Positions 22,501 to 36,643 of a stretch of 64,000 nt of DNA are shown here, piece by piece. Made by a program: the position numbers and the translations under genes. Positions within the stretch are counted from its first letter, which is position 1, and each line of letters opens with the position of its first letter. Below the pieces are notes generated by a model. That model was not told the origin of the DNA and ran no database searches. It saw nothing but the letters and a program-made list of their open reading frames with translations. The stretch comes from Limanda limanda (Eukaryota > Chordata > Actinopteri > Pleuronectiformes > Pleuronectidae): positions 62,001 to 126,000 of the forward strand of contig NW_026870398.1 of NCBI RefSeq assembly GCF_963576545.1, written 5' to 3'.

Positions 22501-23830
22501 TCCTTGAGCTTCTCCGACTTTCGGAAGGGTTAGGGTTAGGGATGAAAGCACATAGGAGAAAGAGATATTCTTGAATAACTTTTTTTGTGAAGGTCGGAGA
22601 GACTTGGAAAGTGGTTGCATCTGGACTAATTTGGGTCCTGCGGATCGATTGGTACCATCCCCGAGCTTGTACGACCTTCGGAAGAGGTCGACCGACGAAA
22701 TTCCCCCAAATCTGAGGAGATATTCTTGAATAACTTTTTTTGTGAAGGTCGGAGAGACTTGCAAGTAGGCTCTACCCCCACTAAATGGGGTTGCGCGCAT
22801 CGATCGGTACCATCCTTGAGCTTCTCCGACTTTCGGAAGGGTTAGGGTTAGGGTTAGGGATGAAAGCACATAGGAGAAAGAGATATTCTTGAATAACTTT
22901 TTTTGTGAAGGTCGGAGAGACTTGAAAAGTGGTTGCATCTGGACTAATTTGGGTCCTGCGGATCGATTGGTACCATCCCCGAGCTTGTACGACCTTCGGA
23001 AGAGGTCGACCGACGAAATTCCCCCAAATCTGAGGAGATATTCTTGAATAACTTTTTTTGTGAAGGTCGGAGAGACTTGCAAGTAGGCTCTACCCCCACT
23101 AAATGGGGTTGCGCGCATCGATCGGTACCATCCTTGAGCTTCTCCGACTTTCGGAAGGGTTAGGGTTAGGGTTAGGGATGAAAGCACATAGGAGAAAGAG
23201 ATATTCTTGAATAACTTTTTTTGTGAAGGTCGGAGAGACTTGCAAGTAGGCTCTACCCCCACTAAATGGGGTAGCGCGCATCGATCGGTACCATCCTTGA
23301 GCTTCTCCGACTTTCGGAAGGGTTAGGGTTAGGGTTAGGGATGAAAGCACATAGGAGAAAGAGATATTCTTGAATAACTTTTTTTGTGAAGGTCGGAGAG
23401 ACTTGGAAAGTGGTTGCATCTGGACTAATTTGGGTCCTGCGGATCGATTGGTACCATCCCCGAGCTTGTACGACCTTCGGAAGAGGTCGACCGACGAAAT
23501 TCCCCCAAATCTGAGGAGATATTCTTGAATAACTTTTTTTGTGAAGGTCGGAGAGACTTGCAAGTAGGCTCTACCCCCACTAAATGGGGTTGCGCGCATC
23601 GATCAGTACCATCCTTGAGCTTCTCCGACTTTCGGAAGGGTTAGGGTTAGGGTTAGGGATGAAAGCACATAGGAGAAAGAGATATTCTTGAATAACTTTT
23701 TTTGTGAAGGTCGGAGAGACTTGCAAGTAGGCTCTACCCCCACTAAATGGGGTAGCGCGCATCGATCGGTACCATCCTTGAGCTTCTCCGACTTTCGGAA
23801 GGGTTAGGGTTAGGGTTAGGGATGAAAGCA
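19591..23830 (+). repeat. Block between the two long copies
   Basis: This is the part of the 23,830-bp period that has no partner later in the window. It is ordinary A/B array. Unit order from the solo A at 19,688: S D S D S2 D2 S D S3 D2 S D S2. It contains no B2 unit, unlike the flanking blocks. Three tracts are short (after 20,549, 20,869 and 22,469). The dimer near 20,050 carries the rare GCAGGTAGG marker plus a private CTACACCC. Confidence 0.8.
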
Positions 23831-24006
23831 CATAGGAGAAAGAGATATTCTTGAATAACTTTTTTTGTGAAGGTCGGAGAGACTTGCAAGTAGGCTCTAC
23901 CCCCACTAAATGGGGTAGCGCGCATCGATCGGTACCATCCTTGAGCTTCTCCGACTTTCGGAAGGGTTAGGGTTAGGGTTAGGGATGAAAGCACATAGGA
24001 GAAAGA
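20644..24006 (+). repeat. Tandem duplication, period 1600 bp (3 D + 4 S, one hexamer lost)
   Basis: 20,644-22,243 and 22,244-23,843 carry the same unit order, the same short tract after the sites at 20,869 and 22,469, and the private change ATCAGTACC at about 22,004 and 23,604, which removes GGTACC. The period equals 3x318 + 4x163 - 6. I saw no further point difference between the arms. Confidence 0.85.
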
Positions 24007-27000
24007 GATATTCTTGAATAACTTTTTTTGTGAAGGTCGGAGAGACTTGGAAAGTGGTTGCATCTGGACTAATTTGGGTCCTGCGGATCGATTGGTACCA
24101 TCCCCGAGCTTGTACGACCTTCGGAAGAGGTCGACCGACGAAATTCCCCCAAATCTGAGGAGATATTCTTGAATAACTTTTTTTGTGAAGGTCGGAGAGA
24201 CTTGCAGGTAGGCTCTACCCCCACTAAATGGGGTAGCGCGCATCGATCGGTACCATCCTTGAGCTTCTCCGACTTTCGGAAGGGTTAGGGTTAGGGTTAG
24301 GGATGAAAGCACATAGGAGAAAGAGATATTCTTGAATAACTTTTTTTGTGAAGGTCGGAGAGACTTGCAAGTAGGCTCTACCCCCACTAAATGGGGTAGC
24401 GCGCATCGATCGGTACCATCCTTGAGCTTCTCCGACTTTCGGAAGGGTTAGGGTTAGGGTTAGGGATGAAAGCACATAGGAGAAAGAGATATTCTTGAAT
24501 AACTTTTTTTGTGAAGGTCGGAGAGACTTGAAAAGTGGTTGCATATGGACTAATTTGGGTCCTGCGGATCGATTGGTACCATCCCCGAGCTTGTACGACC
24601 TTCGGAAGAGGTCGACCGACGAAATTCCCCCAAATCTGAGGAGATATTCTTGAATAACTTTTTTTGTGAAGGTCGGAGAGACTTGCAAGTAGGCTCTACC
24701 CCCACTAAATGGGGTTGCGCGCATCGATCGGTACCATCCTTGAGCTTCTCCGACTTTCGGAAGGGTTAGGGTTAGGGTTAGGGATGAAAGCACATAGGAG
24801 AAAGAGATATTCTTGAATAACTTTTTTTGTGAAGGTCGGAGAGACTTGCAAGTAGGCTCTACCCCCACTAAATGGGGTAGCGCGCATCGATCGGTACCAT
24901 CCTTGAGCTTCTCCGACTTTCGGAAGGGTTAGGGTTAGGGTTAGGGATGAAAGCACATAGGAGAAAGAGATATTCTTGAATAACTTTTTTTGTGAAGGTC
25001 GGAGAGACTTGCAAGTAGGCTCTACCCCCACTAAATGGGGTAGCGCGCATCGATCGGTACCATCCTTGAGCTTCTCCGACTTTCGGAAGGGTTAGGGTTA
25101 GGGATGAAAGCACATAGGAGAAAGAGATATTCTTGAATAACTTTTTTTGTGAAGGTCGGAGAGACTTGGAAAGTGGTTGCATCTGGACTAATTTGGGTCC
25201 TGCGGATCGATTGGTACCATCCCCGAGCTTGTACGACCTTCGAAAGAGGTCGACCGACGAAATTCCCCCAAATCTGAGGAGATATTCTTGAATAACTTTT
25301 TTTGTGAAGGTCGGAGAGACTTGCAAGTAGGCTCTACCCCCACTAAATGGGGTTGCGCGCATCGATCGGTACCATCCTTGAGCTTCTCCGACTTTCGGAA
25401 GGGTTAGGGTTAGGGTTAGGGATGAAAGCACATAGGAGAAAGAGATATTCTTGAATAACTTTTTTTGTGAAGGTCGGAGAGACTTGGAAAGTGGTTGCAT
25501 CTGGACTAATTTGGGTCCTGCGGATCGATTGGTACCATCCCCGAGCTTGTACGACCTTCGGAAGAGGTCGACCGACGAAATTCCCCCAAATCTGAGGAGA
25601 TATTCTTGAATAACTTTTTTTGTGAAGGTCGGAGAGACTTGCAAGTAGGCTCTACCCCCACTAAATGGGGTTGCGCGCATCGATCGGTACCATCCTTGAG
25701 CTTCTCCGACTTTCGGAAGGGTTAGGGTTAGGGTTAGGGATGAAAGCACATAGGAGAAAGAGATATTCTTGAATAACTTTTTTTGTGAAGGTCGGAGAGA
25801 CTTGAAAAGTGGTTGCATCTGGACTAATTTGGGTCCTGCGGATCGATTGGTACCATCCCCGAGCTTGTACGACCTTCGGAAGAGGTCGACCGACGAAATT
25901 CCCCCAAATCTGAGGAGATATTCTTGAATAACTTTTTTTGTGAAGGTCGGAGAGACTTGCAAGTAGGCTCTACCCCCACTAAATGGGGTTGCGCGCATCG
26001 ATCGGTACCATCCTTGAGCTTCTCCGACTTTCGGAAGGGTTAGGGTTAGGGTTAGGGATGAAAGCACATAGGAGAAAGAGATATTCTTGAATAACTTTTT
26101 TTGTGAAGGTCGGAGAGACTTGCAAGTAGGCTCTACCCCCACTAAATGGGGTAGCGCGCATCGATCGGTACCATCTTTGAGCTTCTCCGACTTTCGGAAG
26201 GGTTAGGGTTAGGGTTAGGGATGAAAGCACATAGGAGAAAGAGATATTCTTGAATAACTTTTTTTGTGAAGGTCGGAGAGACTTGCAAGTAGGCTCTACC
26301 CCCACTAAATGGGGTAGCGCGCATCGATCGGTACCATCCTTGAGCTTCTCCGACTTTCGGAAGGGTTAGGGTTAGGGTTAGGGATGAAAGCACATAGGAG
26401 AAAGAGATATTCTTGAATAACTTTTTTTGTGAAGGTCGGAGAGACTTGGAAAGTGGTTGCATCTGGACTAATTTGGGTCCTGCGGATCGATTGGTACCAT
26501 GCCCGAGCTTGTACGACCTTCGGAAGAGGTCGACCGACGAAATTCCCCCAAATCTGAGGAGATATTCTTGAATAACTTTTTTTGTGAAGGTCGGAGAGAC
26601 TTGCAAGTAGGCTCTACCCCCACTAAATGGGGTAGCGCGCATCGATCGGTACCATCCTTGAGCTTCTCCGACTTTCGGAAGGGTTAGGGTTAGGGTTAGG
26701 GATGAAAGCACATAGGAGAAAGAGATATTCTTGAATAACTTTTTTTGTAAAGGTCGGAGAGACTTGGAAAGTGGTTGCATCTGGACTAATTTGGGTCCTG
26801 CGGATCGATTGGTACCATCCCCGAGCTTGTACGACCTTCGGAAGAGGTCGACCGACGAAATTCCCCCAAATCTGAGGAGATATTCTTGAATAACTTTTTT
26901 TGTGAAGGTCGGAGAGACTTGCAAGTAGGCTCTACCCCCACTAAATGGGGTTGCGCGCATCGATCGGTACCATCCTTGAGCTTCTCCGACTTTCGGAAGG

Positions 27001-30000
27001 GTTAGGGTTAGGGTTAGGGATGAAAGCACATAGGAGAAAGAGATATTCTTGAATAACTTTTTTTGTGAAGGTCGGAGAGACTTGCAAGTAGGCTCTACCC
27101 CCACTAAATGGGGTAGCGCGCATCGATCGGTACCATCCTTGAGCTTCTCCGACTTTCGGAAGGGTTAGGGTTAGGGTTAGGGATGAAAGCACATAGGAGA
27201 AAGAGATATTCTTGAATAACTTTTTTTGTGAAGGTCGGAGAGACTTGGAAAGTGGTTGCATCTGGACTAATTTGGGTCCTGCGGATCGATTGGTACCATC
27301 CCCGAGCTTGTACGACCTTCGGAAGAGGTCGACCGACGAAATTCCCCCAAATCTGAGGAGATATTCTTGAATAACTTTTTTTGTGAAGGTCGGAGAGACT
27401 TGCAAGTAGGCTCTACCCCCACTAAATGGGGTTGCGCGCATCGATCGGTACCATCCTTGAGCTTCTCCGACTTTCGGAAGGGTTAGGGTTAGGGTTAGGG
27501 ATGAAAGCACATAGGAGAAAGAGATATTCTTGAATAACTTTTTTTGTGAAGGTCGGAGAGACTTGCAAGTAGGCTCTACTCCCACTAAATGGGGTAGCGC
27601 GCATCGATCGGTACCATCCTTGAGCTTCTCCGACTTTCGGAAGGGTTAGGGTTAGGGTTAGGGATGAAAGCACATAGGAGAAAGAGATATTCTTGAATAA
27701 CTTTTTTTGTGAAGGTCGGAGAGACTTGCAAGTAGGCTCTACCCCCACTAAATGGGGTAGCGCGCATCGATCGGTACCATCCTTGAGCTTCTCCGACTTT
27801 CGGAAGGGTTAGGGTTAGGGTTAGGGATGAAAGCACATAGGAGAAAGAGATATTCTTGAATAACTTTTTTTGTGAAGGTCGGAGAGACTTGCAAGTAGGC
27901 TCTACCCCCACTAAATGGGGTAGCGCGCATCGATCGGTACCATCCTTGAGCTTCTCCGACTTTCGGAAGGGTTAGGGTTAGGGTTAGGGATGAAAGCACA
28001 TAGGAGAAAGAGATATTCTTGAATAACTTTTTTTGTGAAGGTCGGAGAGACTTGGAAAGTGGTTGCATCTGGACTAATTTGGGTCCTGCGGATCGATTGG
28101 TACCATGCCCGAGCTTGTACGACCTTCGGAAGAGGTCGACCGACGAAATTCCCCCAAATCTGAGGAGATATTCTTGAATAACTTTTTTTGTGAAGGTCGG
28201 AGAGACTTGCAAGTAGGCTCTACCCCCACTAAATGGGGTAGCGCGCATCGATCGGTACCATCCTTGAGCTTCTCCGACTTTCGGAAGGGTTAGGGTTAGG
28301 GTTAGGGATGAAAGCACATAGGAGAAAGAGATATTCTTGAATAACTTTTTTTGTGAAGGTCGGAGAGACTTGCAAGTAGGCTCTACCCCCACTAAATGGG
28401 GTAGCGCGCATCGATCGGTACCATCCTTGAGCTTCTCCGACTTTCGGAAGGGTTAGGGTTAGGGTTAGGGATGAAAGCACATAGGAGAAAGAGATATTCT
28501 TGAATAACTTTTTTTGTGAAGGTCGGAGAGACTTGGAAAGTGGTTGCATCTGGACTAATTTGGGTCCTGCGGATCGATTGGTACCATGCCCGAGCTTGTA
28601 CGACCTTCGGAAGAGGTCGACCGACGAAATTCCCCCAAATCTGAGGAGATATTCTTGAATAACTTTTTTTGTGAAGGTCGGAGAGACTTGCAAGTAGGCT
28701 CTACCCCCACTAAATGGGGTAGCGCGCATCGATCGGTACCATCCTTGAGCTTCTCCGACTTTCGGAAGGGTTAGGGTTAGGGTTAGGGATGAAAGCACAT
28801 AGGAGAAAGAGATATTCTTGAATAACTTTTTTTGTGAAGGTCGGAGAGACTTGCAAGTAGGCTCTACCCCCACTAAATGGGGTAGCGCGCATCGATCGGT
28901 ACCATCCTTGAGCTTCTCCGACTTTCGGAAGGGTTAGGGTTAGGGTTAGGGATGAAAGCACATAGGAGAAAGAGATATTCTTGAATAACTTTTTTTGTGA
29001 AGGTCGGAGAGACTTGGAAAGTGGTTGCATCTGGACTAATTTGGGTCCTGCGGATCGATTGGTACCATGCCCGAGCTTATACGACCTTCGGAAGAGGTCG
29101 ACCGACGAAATTCCCCCAAATCTGAGGAGATATTCTTGAATAACTTTTTTTGTGAAGGTCGGAGAGACTTGCAAGTAGGCTCTACCCCCACTAAATGGGG
29201 TAGCGCGCATCGATCGGTACCATCCTTGAGCTTCTCCGACTTTCGGAAGGGTTAGGGTTAGGGTTAGGGATGAAAGCACATAGGAGAAAGAGATATTCTT
29301 GAATAACTTTTTTTGTAAAGGTCGGAGAGACTTGGAAAGTGGTTGCATCTGGACTAATTTGGGTCCTGCGGATCGATTGGTACCATCCCCGAGCTTGTAC
29401 GACCTTCGGAAGAGGTCGACCGACGAAATTCCCCCAAATCTGAGGAGATATTCTTGAATAACTTTTTTTGTGAAGGTCGGAGAGACTTGCAAGTAGGCTC
29501 TACCCCCACTAAATGGGGTTGCGCGCATCGATCGGTACCATCTTTGAGCTTATCCGACTTTCGGAAGGGTTAGGGTTAGGGTTAGGAATGAAAGCACATA
29601 GGAGAAAGAGATATTCTTGAATAACTTTTTTTGTGAAGGTCGGAGAGACTTGCAAGTAGGCTCTACCCCCACTAAATGGGGTAGCGCGCATCGATCGGTA
29701 CCATCCTTGAGCTTCTCCGACTTTCGGAAGGGTTAGGGTTAGGGTTAGGGATGAAAGCACATAGGAGAAAGAGATATTCTTGAATAACTTTTTTTGTGAA
29801 GGTCGGAGAGACTTGCAAGTAGGCTCTACCCCCACTAAATGGGGTAGCGCGCATCGATCGGTACCATCCTTGAGCTTCTCCGACTTTCGGAAGGGTTAGG
29901 GTTAGGGTTAGGGATGAAAGCACATAGGAGAAAGAAATATTCTTGAATAACTTTTTTTGTGAAGGTCGGAGAGACTTGAAAAGTGGTTGCATCTGGACTA

Positions 30001-31847
30001 ATTTGGGTCCTGCGGATCGATTGGTACCATCCCCGAGCTTGTACGACCTTCGGAAGAGGTCGACCGACGAAATTCCCCCAAATCTGAGGAGATATTCTTG
30101 AATAACTTTTTTTGTGAAGGTCGGAGAGACTTGCAAGTAGGCTCTACCCCCACTAAATGGGGTTGCGCGCATCGATCGGTACCATCCTTGAGCTTCTCCG
30201 ACTTTCGGAAGGGTTAGGGTTAGGGTTAGGGATGAAAGCACATAGGAGAAAGAGATATTCTTGAATAACTTTTTTTGTGAAGGTCGGAGAGACTTGCAAG
30301 TAGGCTCTACCCCCACTAAATGGGGTAGCGCGCATCGATCGGTACCATCCTTGAGCTTCTCCGACTTTCGGAAGGGTTAGGGTTAGGGTTAGGGATGAAA
30401 GCACATAGGAGAAAGAGATATTCTTGAATAACTTTTTTTGTGAAGGTCGGAGAGACTTGAAAAGTGGTTGCATCTGGACTAATTTGGGTCCTGCGGATCG
30501 ATTGGTACCATCCCCGAGCTTGTGCGACCTTCGGAAGAGGTCGACCGACGAAATTCCCCCAAATCTGAGGAGATATTCTTGAATAACTTTTTTTGTGAAG
30601 GTCGGAGAGACTTGCAAGTAGGCTCTACCCCCACTAAATAGGGTTGCGCGCATCGATCGGTACCATCCTTGAGCTTCTCCGACTTTCGGAAGGGTTAGGG
30701 TTAGGGTTAGGGATGAAAGCACATAGGAGAAAGAGATATTCTTGAATAACTTTTTTTGTGAAGGTCGGAGAGACTTGCAAGTAGGCTCTACTCCCACTAA
30801 ATGGGGTAGCGCGCATCGATCGGTACCATCCTTGAGCTTCTCCGACTTTCGGAAGGGTTAGGGTTAGGGATGAAAGCACATAGGAGAAAGAGATATTCTT
30901 GAATAACGTTTTTTGTGAAGGTCGGAGAGACTTGCAAGTAGGCTCTACCCCCACTAAATGGGGTAGCGCGCATCGATCGGTACCATCCTTGAGCTTCTCC
31001 GACTTTCGGAAGGGTTAGGGTTAGGGTTAGGGATGAAAGCACATAGGAGAAAGAGATATTCTTGAATAACTTTTTTTGTGAAGGTCGGAGAGACTTGCAA
31101 GTAGGCTCTACCCCCACTAAATGGGGTAGCGCGCATCGATCGGTACCATCCTTGAGCTTCTCCGACTTTCGGAAGGGTTAGGGTTAGGGTTAGGGATGAA
31201 AGCACATAGGAGAAAGAGATATTCTTGAATAACTTTTTTTGTGAAGGTCGGAGAGACTTGGAAAGTGGTTGCATCTGGACTAATTTGGGTCCTGCGGATC
31301 GATTGGTACCATGCCCGAGCTTGTACGACCTTCGGAAGAGGTCGACCGACGAAATTCCCCCAAATCTGAGGAGATATTCTTGAATAACTTTTTTTGTGAA
31401 GGTCGGAGAGACTTGCAAGTAGGCTCTACCCCCACTAAATGGGGTAGCGCGCATCGATCGGTACCATCCTTGAGCTTCTCCGACTTTCGGAAGGGTTAGG
31501 GTTAGGGTTAGGGATGAAAGCACATAGGAGAAAGAGATATTCTTGAATAACTTTTTTTGTAAAGGTCGGTGAGACTTGGAAAGTGGTTGCATCTGGACTA
31601 ATTTGGGTCCTGCGGATCGATTGGTACCATCCCCGAGCTTGTACGACCTTCGGAAGAGGTCGACCGACGAAATTCCCCCAAATCTGAGGAGATATTCTTG
31701 AATAACTTTTTTTGTGAAGGTCGGAGAGACTTGCAAGTAGGCTCTACCCCCACTAAATGGGGTTGCGCGCATCGATCGGTACCATCCTTGAGCTTCTCCG
31801 ACTTTCGGAAGGGTTAGGGTTAGGAATGAAAGCACATAGGAGAAAGA

Positions 31848-32803
31848 GATATTCTTGAATAACTTTTTTTGTGAAGGTCGGAGAGACTTGCAAGTAGGCT
31901 CTACCCCCACTAAATGGGGTAGCGCGCATCGATCGGTACCATCCTTGAGCTTCTCCGACTTTCGGAAGGGTTAGGGTTAGGGTTAGGGATGAAAGCACAT
32001 AGGAGAAAGAGATATTCTTGAATAACTTTTTTTGTGAAGGTCGGAGAGACTTGGAAAGTGGTTGCATCTGGACTAATTTGGGTCCTGCAGATCGATTGGT
32101 ACCATCCCCGAGCTTGTACGACCTTCGGAAGAGGTCGACCGACGAAATTCCCCCAAATCTGAGGAGATATTCTTGAATAACTTTTTTTGTGAAGGTCGGA
32201 GAGACTTGCAAGTAGGCTCTACCCCCACTAAATGGGGTTGCGCGCATCGATCGGTACCATCCTTGAGCTTCTCCGACTTTCGGAAGGGTTAGGGTTAGGA
32301 ATGAAAGCACATAGGAGAAAGAGATATTCTTGAATAACTTTTTTTGTGAAGGTCGGAGAGACTTGCAAGTAGGCTCTACCCCCACTAAATGGGGTAGCGC
32401 GCATCGATCGGTACCATCCTTGAGCTTCTCCGACTTTCGGAAGGGTTAGGGTTAGGGTTAGGGATGAAAGCACATAGGAGAAAGAGATATTCTTGAATAA
32501 CTTTTTTTGTGAAGGTCGGAGAGACTTGGAAAGTGGTTGCATCTGGACTAATTTGGGTCCTGCAGATCGATTGGTACCATCCCCGAGCTTGTACGACCTT
32601 CGGAAGAGGTCGACCGACGAAATTCCCCCAAATCTGAGGAGATATTCTTGAATAACTTTTTTTGTGAAGGTCGGAGAGACTTGCAAGTAGGCTCTACCCC
32701 CACTAAATGGGGTTGCGCGCATCGATCGGTACCATCCTTGAGCTTCTCCGACTTTCGGAAGGGTTAGGGTTAGGGTTAGGGATGAAAGCACATAGGAGAA
32801 AGA
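31848..32803 (+). repeat. Tandem duplication, period 475 bp (S + D, one hexamer lost)
   Basis: The solo A plus dimer beginning at 31,848 is repeated from 32,323. Both are preceded by a short tract ending in TTAGGA, and both dimers have CTGCAG. Copy 1 has a single version (from 12,502), so this is a gain in copy 2. It is the smallest clear expansion step in the window. Confidence 0.8.
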
Positions 32804-35800
32804 GATATTCTTGAATAACTTTTTTTGTGAAGGTCGGAGAGACTTGAAAAGTGGTTGCATCTGGACTAATTTGGGTCCTGCGGATCGATTGGTACCATCC
32901 CCGAGCTTGTACGACCTTCGGAAGAGGTCGACCGACGAAATTCCCCCAAATCTGAGGAGATATTCTTGAATAACTTTTTTTGTGAAGGTCGGAGAGACTT
33001 GCAAGTAGGCTCTACCCCCACTAAATGGGGTTGCGCGCATCGATCGGTACCATCCTTGAGCTTCTCCGACTTTCGGAAGGGTTAGGGTTAGGGTTAGGGA
33101 TGAAAGCACATAGGAGAAAGAGATATTCTTGAATAACTTTTTTTGTGAAGGTCGGAGAGACTTGCAAGTAGGCTCTACCCCCACTAAATGGGGTAGCGCG
33201 CATCGATCGGTACCATCCTTGAGCTTCTCCGACTTTCGGAAGGGTTAGGGTTAGGGTTAGGGATGAAAGCACATAGGAGAAAGAGATATTCTTGAATAAC
33301 TTTTTTTGTGAAGGTCGGAGAGACTTGGAAAGTGGTTGCATCTGGACTAATTTGGGTCCTGCGGATCGATTGGTACCATGCCCGAGCTTGTACGACCTTC
33401 GGAAGAGGTCGACCGACGAAATTCCCCCAAATCTGAGGAGATATTCTTGAATAACTTTTTTTGTGAAGGTCGGAGAGACTTGCAAGTAGGCTCTACCCCC
33501 ACTAAATGGGGTAGCGCGCATCGATCGGTACCATCCTTGAGCTTCTCCGACTTTCGGAAGGGTTAGGGTTAGGGTTAGGGATGAAAGCACATAGGAGAAA
33601 GAGATATTCTTGAATAACTTTTTTTGTAAAGGTCGGAGAGACTTGGAAAGTGGTTGCATCTGGACTAATTTGGGTCCTGCGGATCGATTGGTACCATCCC
33701 CGAGCTTGTACGACCTTCGGAAGAGGTCGACCGACGAAATTCCCCCAAATCTGAGGAGATATTCTTGAATAACTTTTTTTGTGAAGGTCGGAGAGACTTG
33801 CAAGTAGGCTCTACCCCCACTAAATGGGGTTGCGCGCATCGATCGGTACCATCCTTGAGCTTCTCCGACTTTCGGAAGGGTTAGGGTTAGGGTTAGGGAT
33901 GAAAGCACATAGGAGAAAGAGATATTCTTGAATAACTTTTTTTGTGAAGGTCGGAGAGACTTGCAAGTAGGCTCTACCCCCACTAAATGGGGTAGCGCGC
34001 ATCGATCGGTACCATCCTTGAGCTTCTCCGACTTTCGGAAGGGTTAGGGTTAGGGTTAGGGATGAAAGCACATAGGAGAAAGAGATATTCTTGAATAACT
34101 TTTTTTGTGAAGGTCGGAGAGACTTGAAAAGTGGTTGCATCTGGACTAATTTGGGTCCTGCGGATCGATTGGTACCATCCCCGAGCTTGTACGACCTTCG
34201 GAAGAGGTCGACCGACGAAATTCCCCCAAATCTGAGGAGATATTCTTGAATAACTTTTTTTGTGAAGGTCGGAGAGACTTGCAAGTAGGCTCTACCCCCA
34301 CTAAATGGGGTTGCGCGCATCGATCGGTACCATCCTTGAGCTTCTCCGACTTTCGGAAGGGTTAGGGTTAGGGATGAAAGCACATAGGAGAAAGAGATAT
34401 TCTTGAATAACTTTTTTTGTGAAGGTCGGAGAGACTTGAAAAGTGGTTGCATCTGGACTAATTTGGGTCCTGCGGATCGATTGGTACCATCCCCGAGCTT
34501 GTAAGACCTTCGGAAGAGGTCGACCGACGAAATTCCCCCAAATCTGAGGAGATATTCTTGAATAACTTTTTTTGTGAAGGTCGGAGAGACTTGCAAGTAG
34601 GCTCTACCCCCACTAAATTGGGTTGCGCGCATCGATCGGTACCATCCTTGAGCTTCTCCGACTTTCGGAAGGGTTAGGGTTAGGGTTAGGGATGAAAGCA
34701 CATAGGAGAAAGAGATATTCTTGAATAACTTTTTTTGTGAAGGTCGGAGAGACTTGCAAGTAGGCTCTACCCCCACTAAATGGGGTAGCGCGCATCGATC
34801 GGTACCATCTTTGAGCTTCTCCGACTTTCGGAAGGGTTAGGGTTAGGGTTAGGGATGAAAGCACATAGGAGAAAGAGATATTCTTGAATAACTTTTTTTG
34901 TGAAGGTCGGAGAGACTTGAAAAGTGGTTGCATCTGGACTAATTTGGGTCCTGCAGATCGATTGGTACCATCCCCGAGCTTGTACGACCTTCGGAAGAGG
35001 TCGACCGACGAAATTCCCCCAAATCTGAGGAGATATTCTTGAATAACTTTTTTTGTGAAGGTCGGAGAGACTTGCAAGTAGGCTCTACCCCCACTAAATG
35101 GGGTTGCGCGCATCGATCGGTACCATCCTTGAGCTTCTCCGACTTTCGGAAGGGTTAGGGTTAGGGTTAGGGATGAAAGCACATAGGAGAAAGAGATATT
35201 CTTGAATAACTTTTTTTGTGAAGGTCGGAGAGACTTGCAAGTAGGCTCTACTCCCACTAAATGGGGTAGCGCGCATCGATCGGTACCATCCTTGAGCTTC
35301 TCCGACTTTCGGAAGGGTTAGGGTTAGGGTTAGGGATGAAAGCACATAGGAGAAAGAGATATTCTTGAATAACTTTTTTTGTGAAGGTCGGAGAGACTTG
35401 CAAGTAGGCTCTACCCCCACTAAATGGGGTAGCGCGCATCGATCGGTACCATCCTTGAGCTTCTCCGACTTTCGGAAGGGTTAGGGTTAGGGTTAGGGAT
35501 GAAAGCACATAGGAGAAAGAGATATTCTTGAATAACTTTTTTTGTGAAGGTCGGAGAGACTTGCAAGTAGGCTCTACCCCCACTAAATGGGGTAGCGCGC
35601 ATCGATCGGTACCATCTTTGAGCTTCTCCGACTTTCGGAAGGGTTAGGGTTAGGGTTAGGGATGAAAGCACATAGGAGAAAGAGATATTCTTGAATAACT
35701 TTTTTTGTGAAGGTCGGAGAGACTTGCAAGTAGGCTCTACCCCCACTAAATGGGGTAGCGCGCATCGATCGGTACCATCTTTGAGCTTCTCCGACTTTCG

Positions 35801-36481
35801 GAAGGGTTAGGGTTAGGGTTAGGGATGAAAGCACATAGGAGAAAGAGATATTCTTGAATAACTTTTTTTGTGAAGGTCGGAGAGACTTGAAAAGTGGTTG
35901 CATCTGGACTAATTTGGGTCCTGCAGATCGATTGGTACCATCCCCGAGCTTGTACGACCTTCGGAAGAGGTCGACCGACGAAATTCCCCCAAATCTGAGG
36001 AGATATTCTTGAATAACTTTTTTTGTGAAGGTCGGAGAGACTTGCAAGTAGGCTCTACCCCCACTAAATGGGGTTGCGCGCATCGATCGGTACCATCCTT
36101 GAGCTTCTCCGACTTTCGGAAGGGTTAGGGTTAGGGTTAGGGATGAAAGCACATAGGAGAAAGAGATATTCTTGAATAACTTTTTTTGTGAAGGTCGGAG
36201 AGACTTGAAAAGTGGTTGCATCTGGACTAATTTGGGTCCTGCGGATCGATTGGTACCATCCCCGAGCTTGTACGACCTTCGGAAGAGGTCGACCGACGAA
36301 ATTCCCCCAAATCTGAGGAGATATTCTTGAATAACTTTTTTTGTGAAGGTCGGAGAGACTTGCAAGTAGGCTCTACCCCCACTAAATGGGGTTGCGCGCA
36401 TCGATCGGTACCATCCTTGAGCTTCTCCGACTTTCGGAAGGGTTAGGGTTAGGGTTAGGGATGAAAGCACATAGGAGAAAG

Positions 36482-36643
36482 AGATATTCTTGAATAACTT
36501 TTTTTGTGAAGGTCGGAACACTTGCAAGTAGGCTCTACCCCCACTAAATGGGGTAGCGCGCATCGATCGGTACCATCCTTGAGCTTCTCCGACTTTCGGA
36601 AGGGTTAGGGTTAGGGTTAGGGATGAAAGCACATAGGAGAAAG
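36482..36643 (+). repeat. Solo A unit with one-base deletion (162 bp), copy 2
   Basis: This unit has the same rare core GTCGGAACACTTG as the one at 16,691. The two are the only units of this type I found and lie at equivalent places in the long duplication, so the deletion predates it. Confidence 0.8.
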
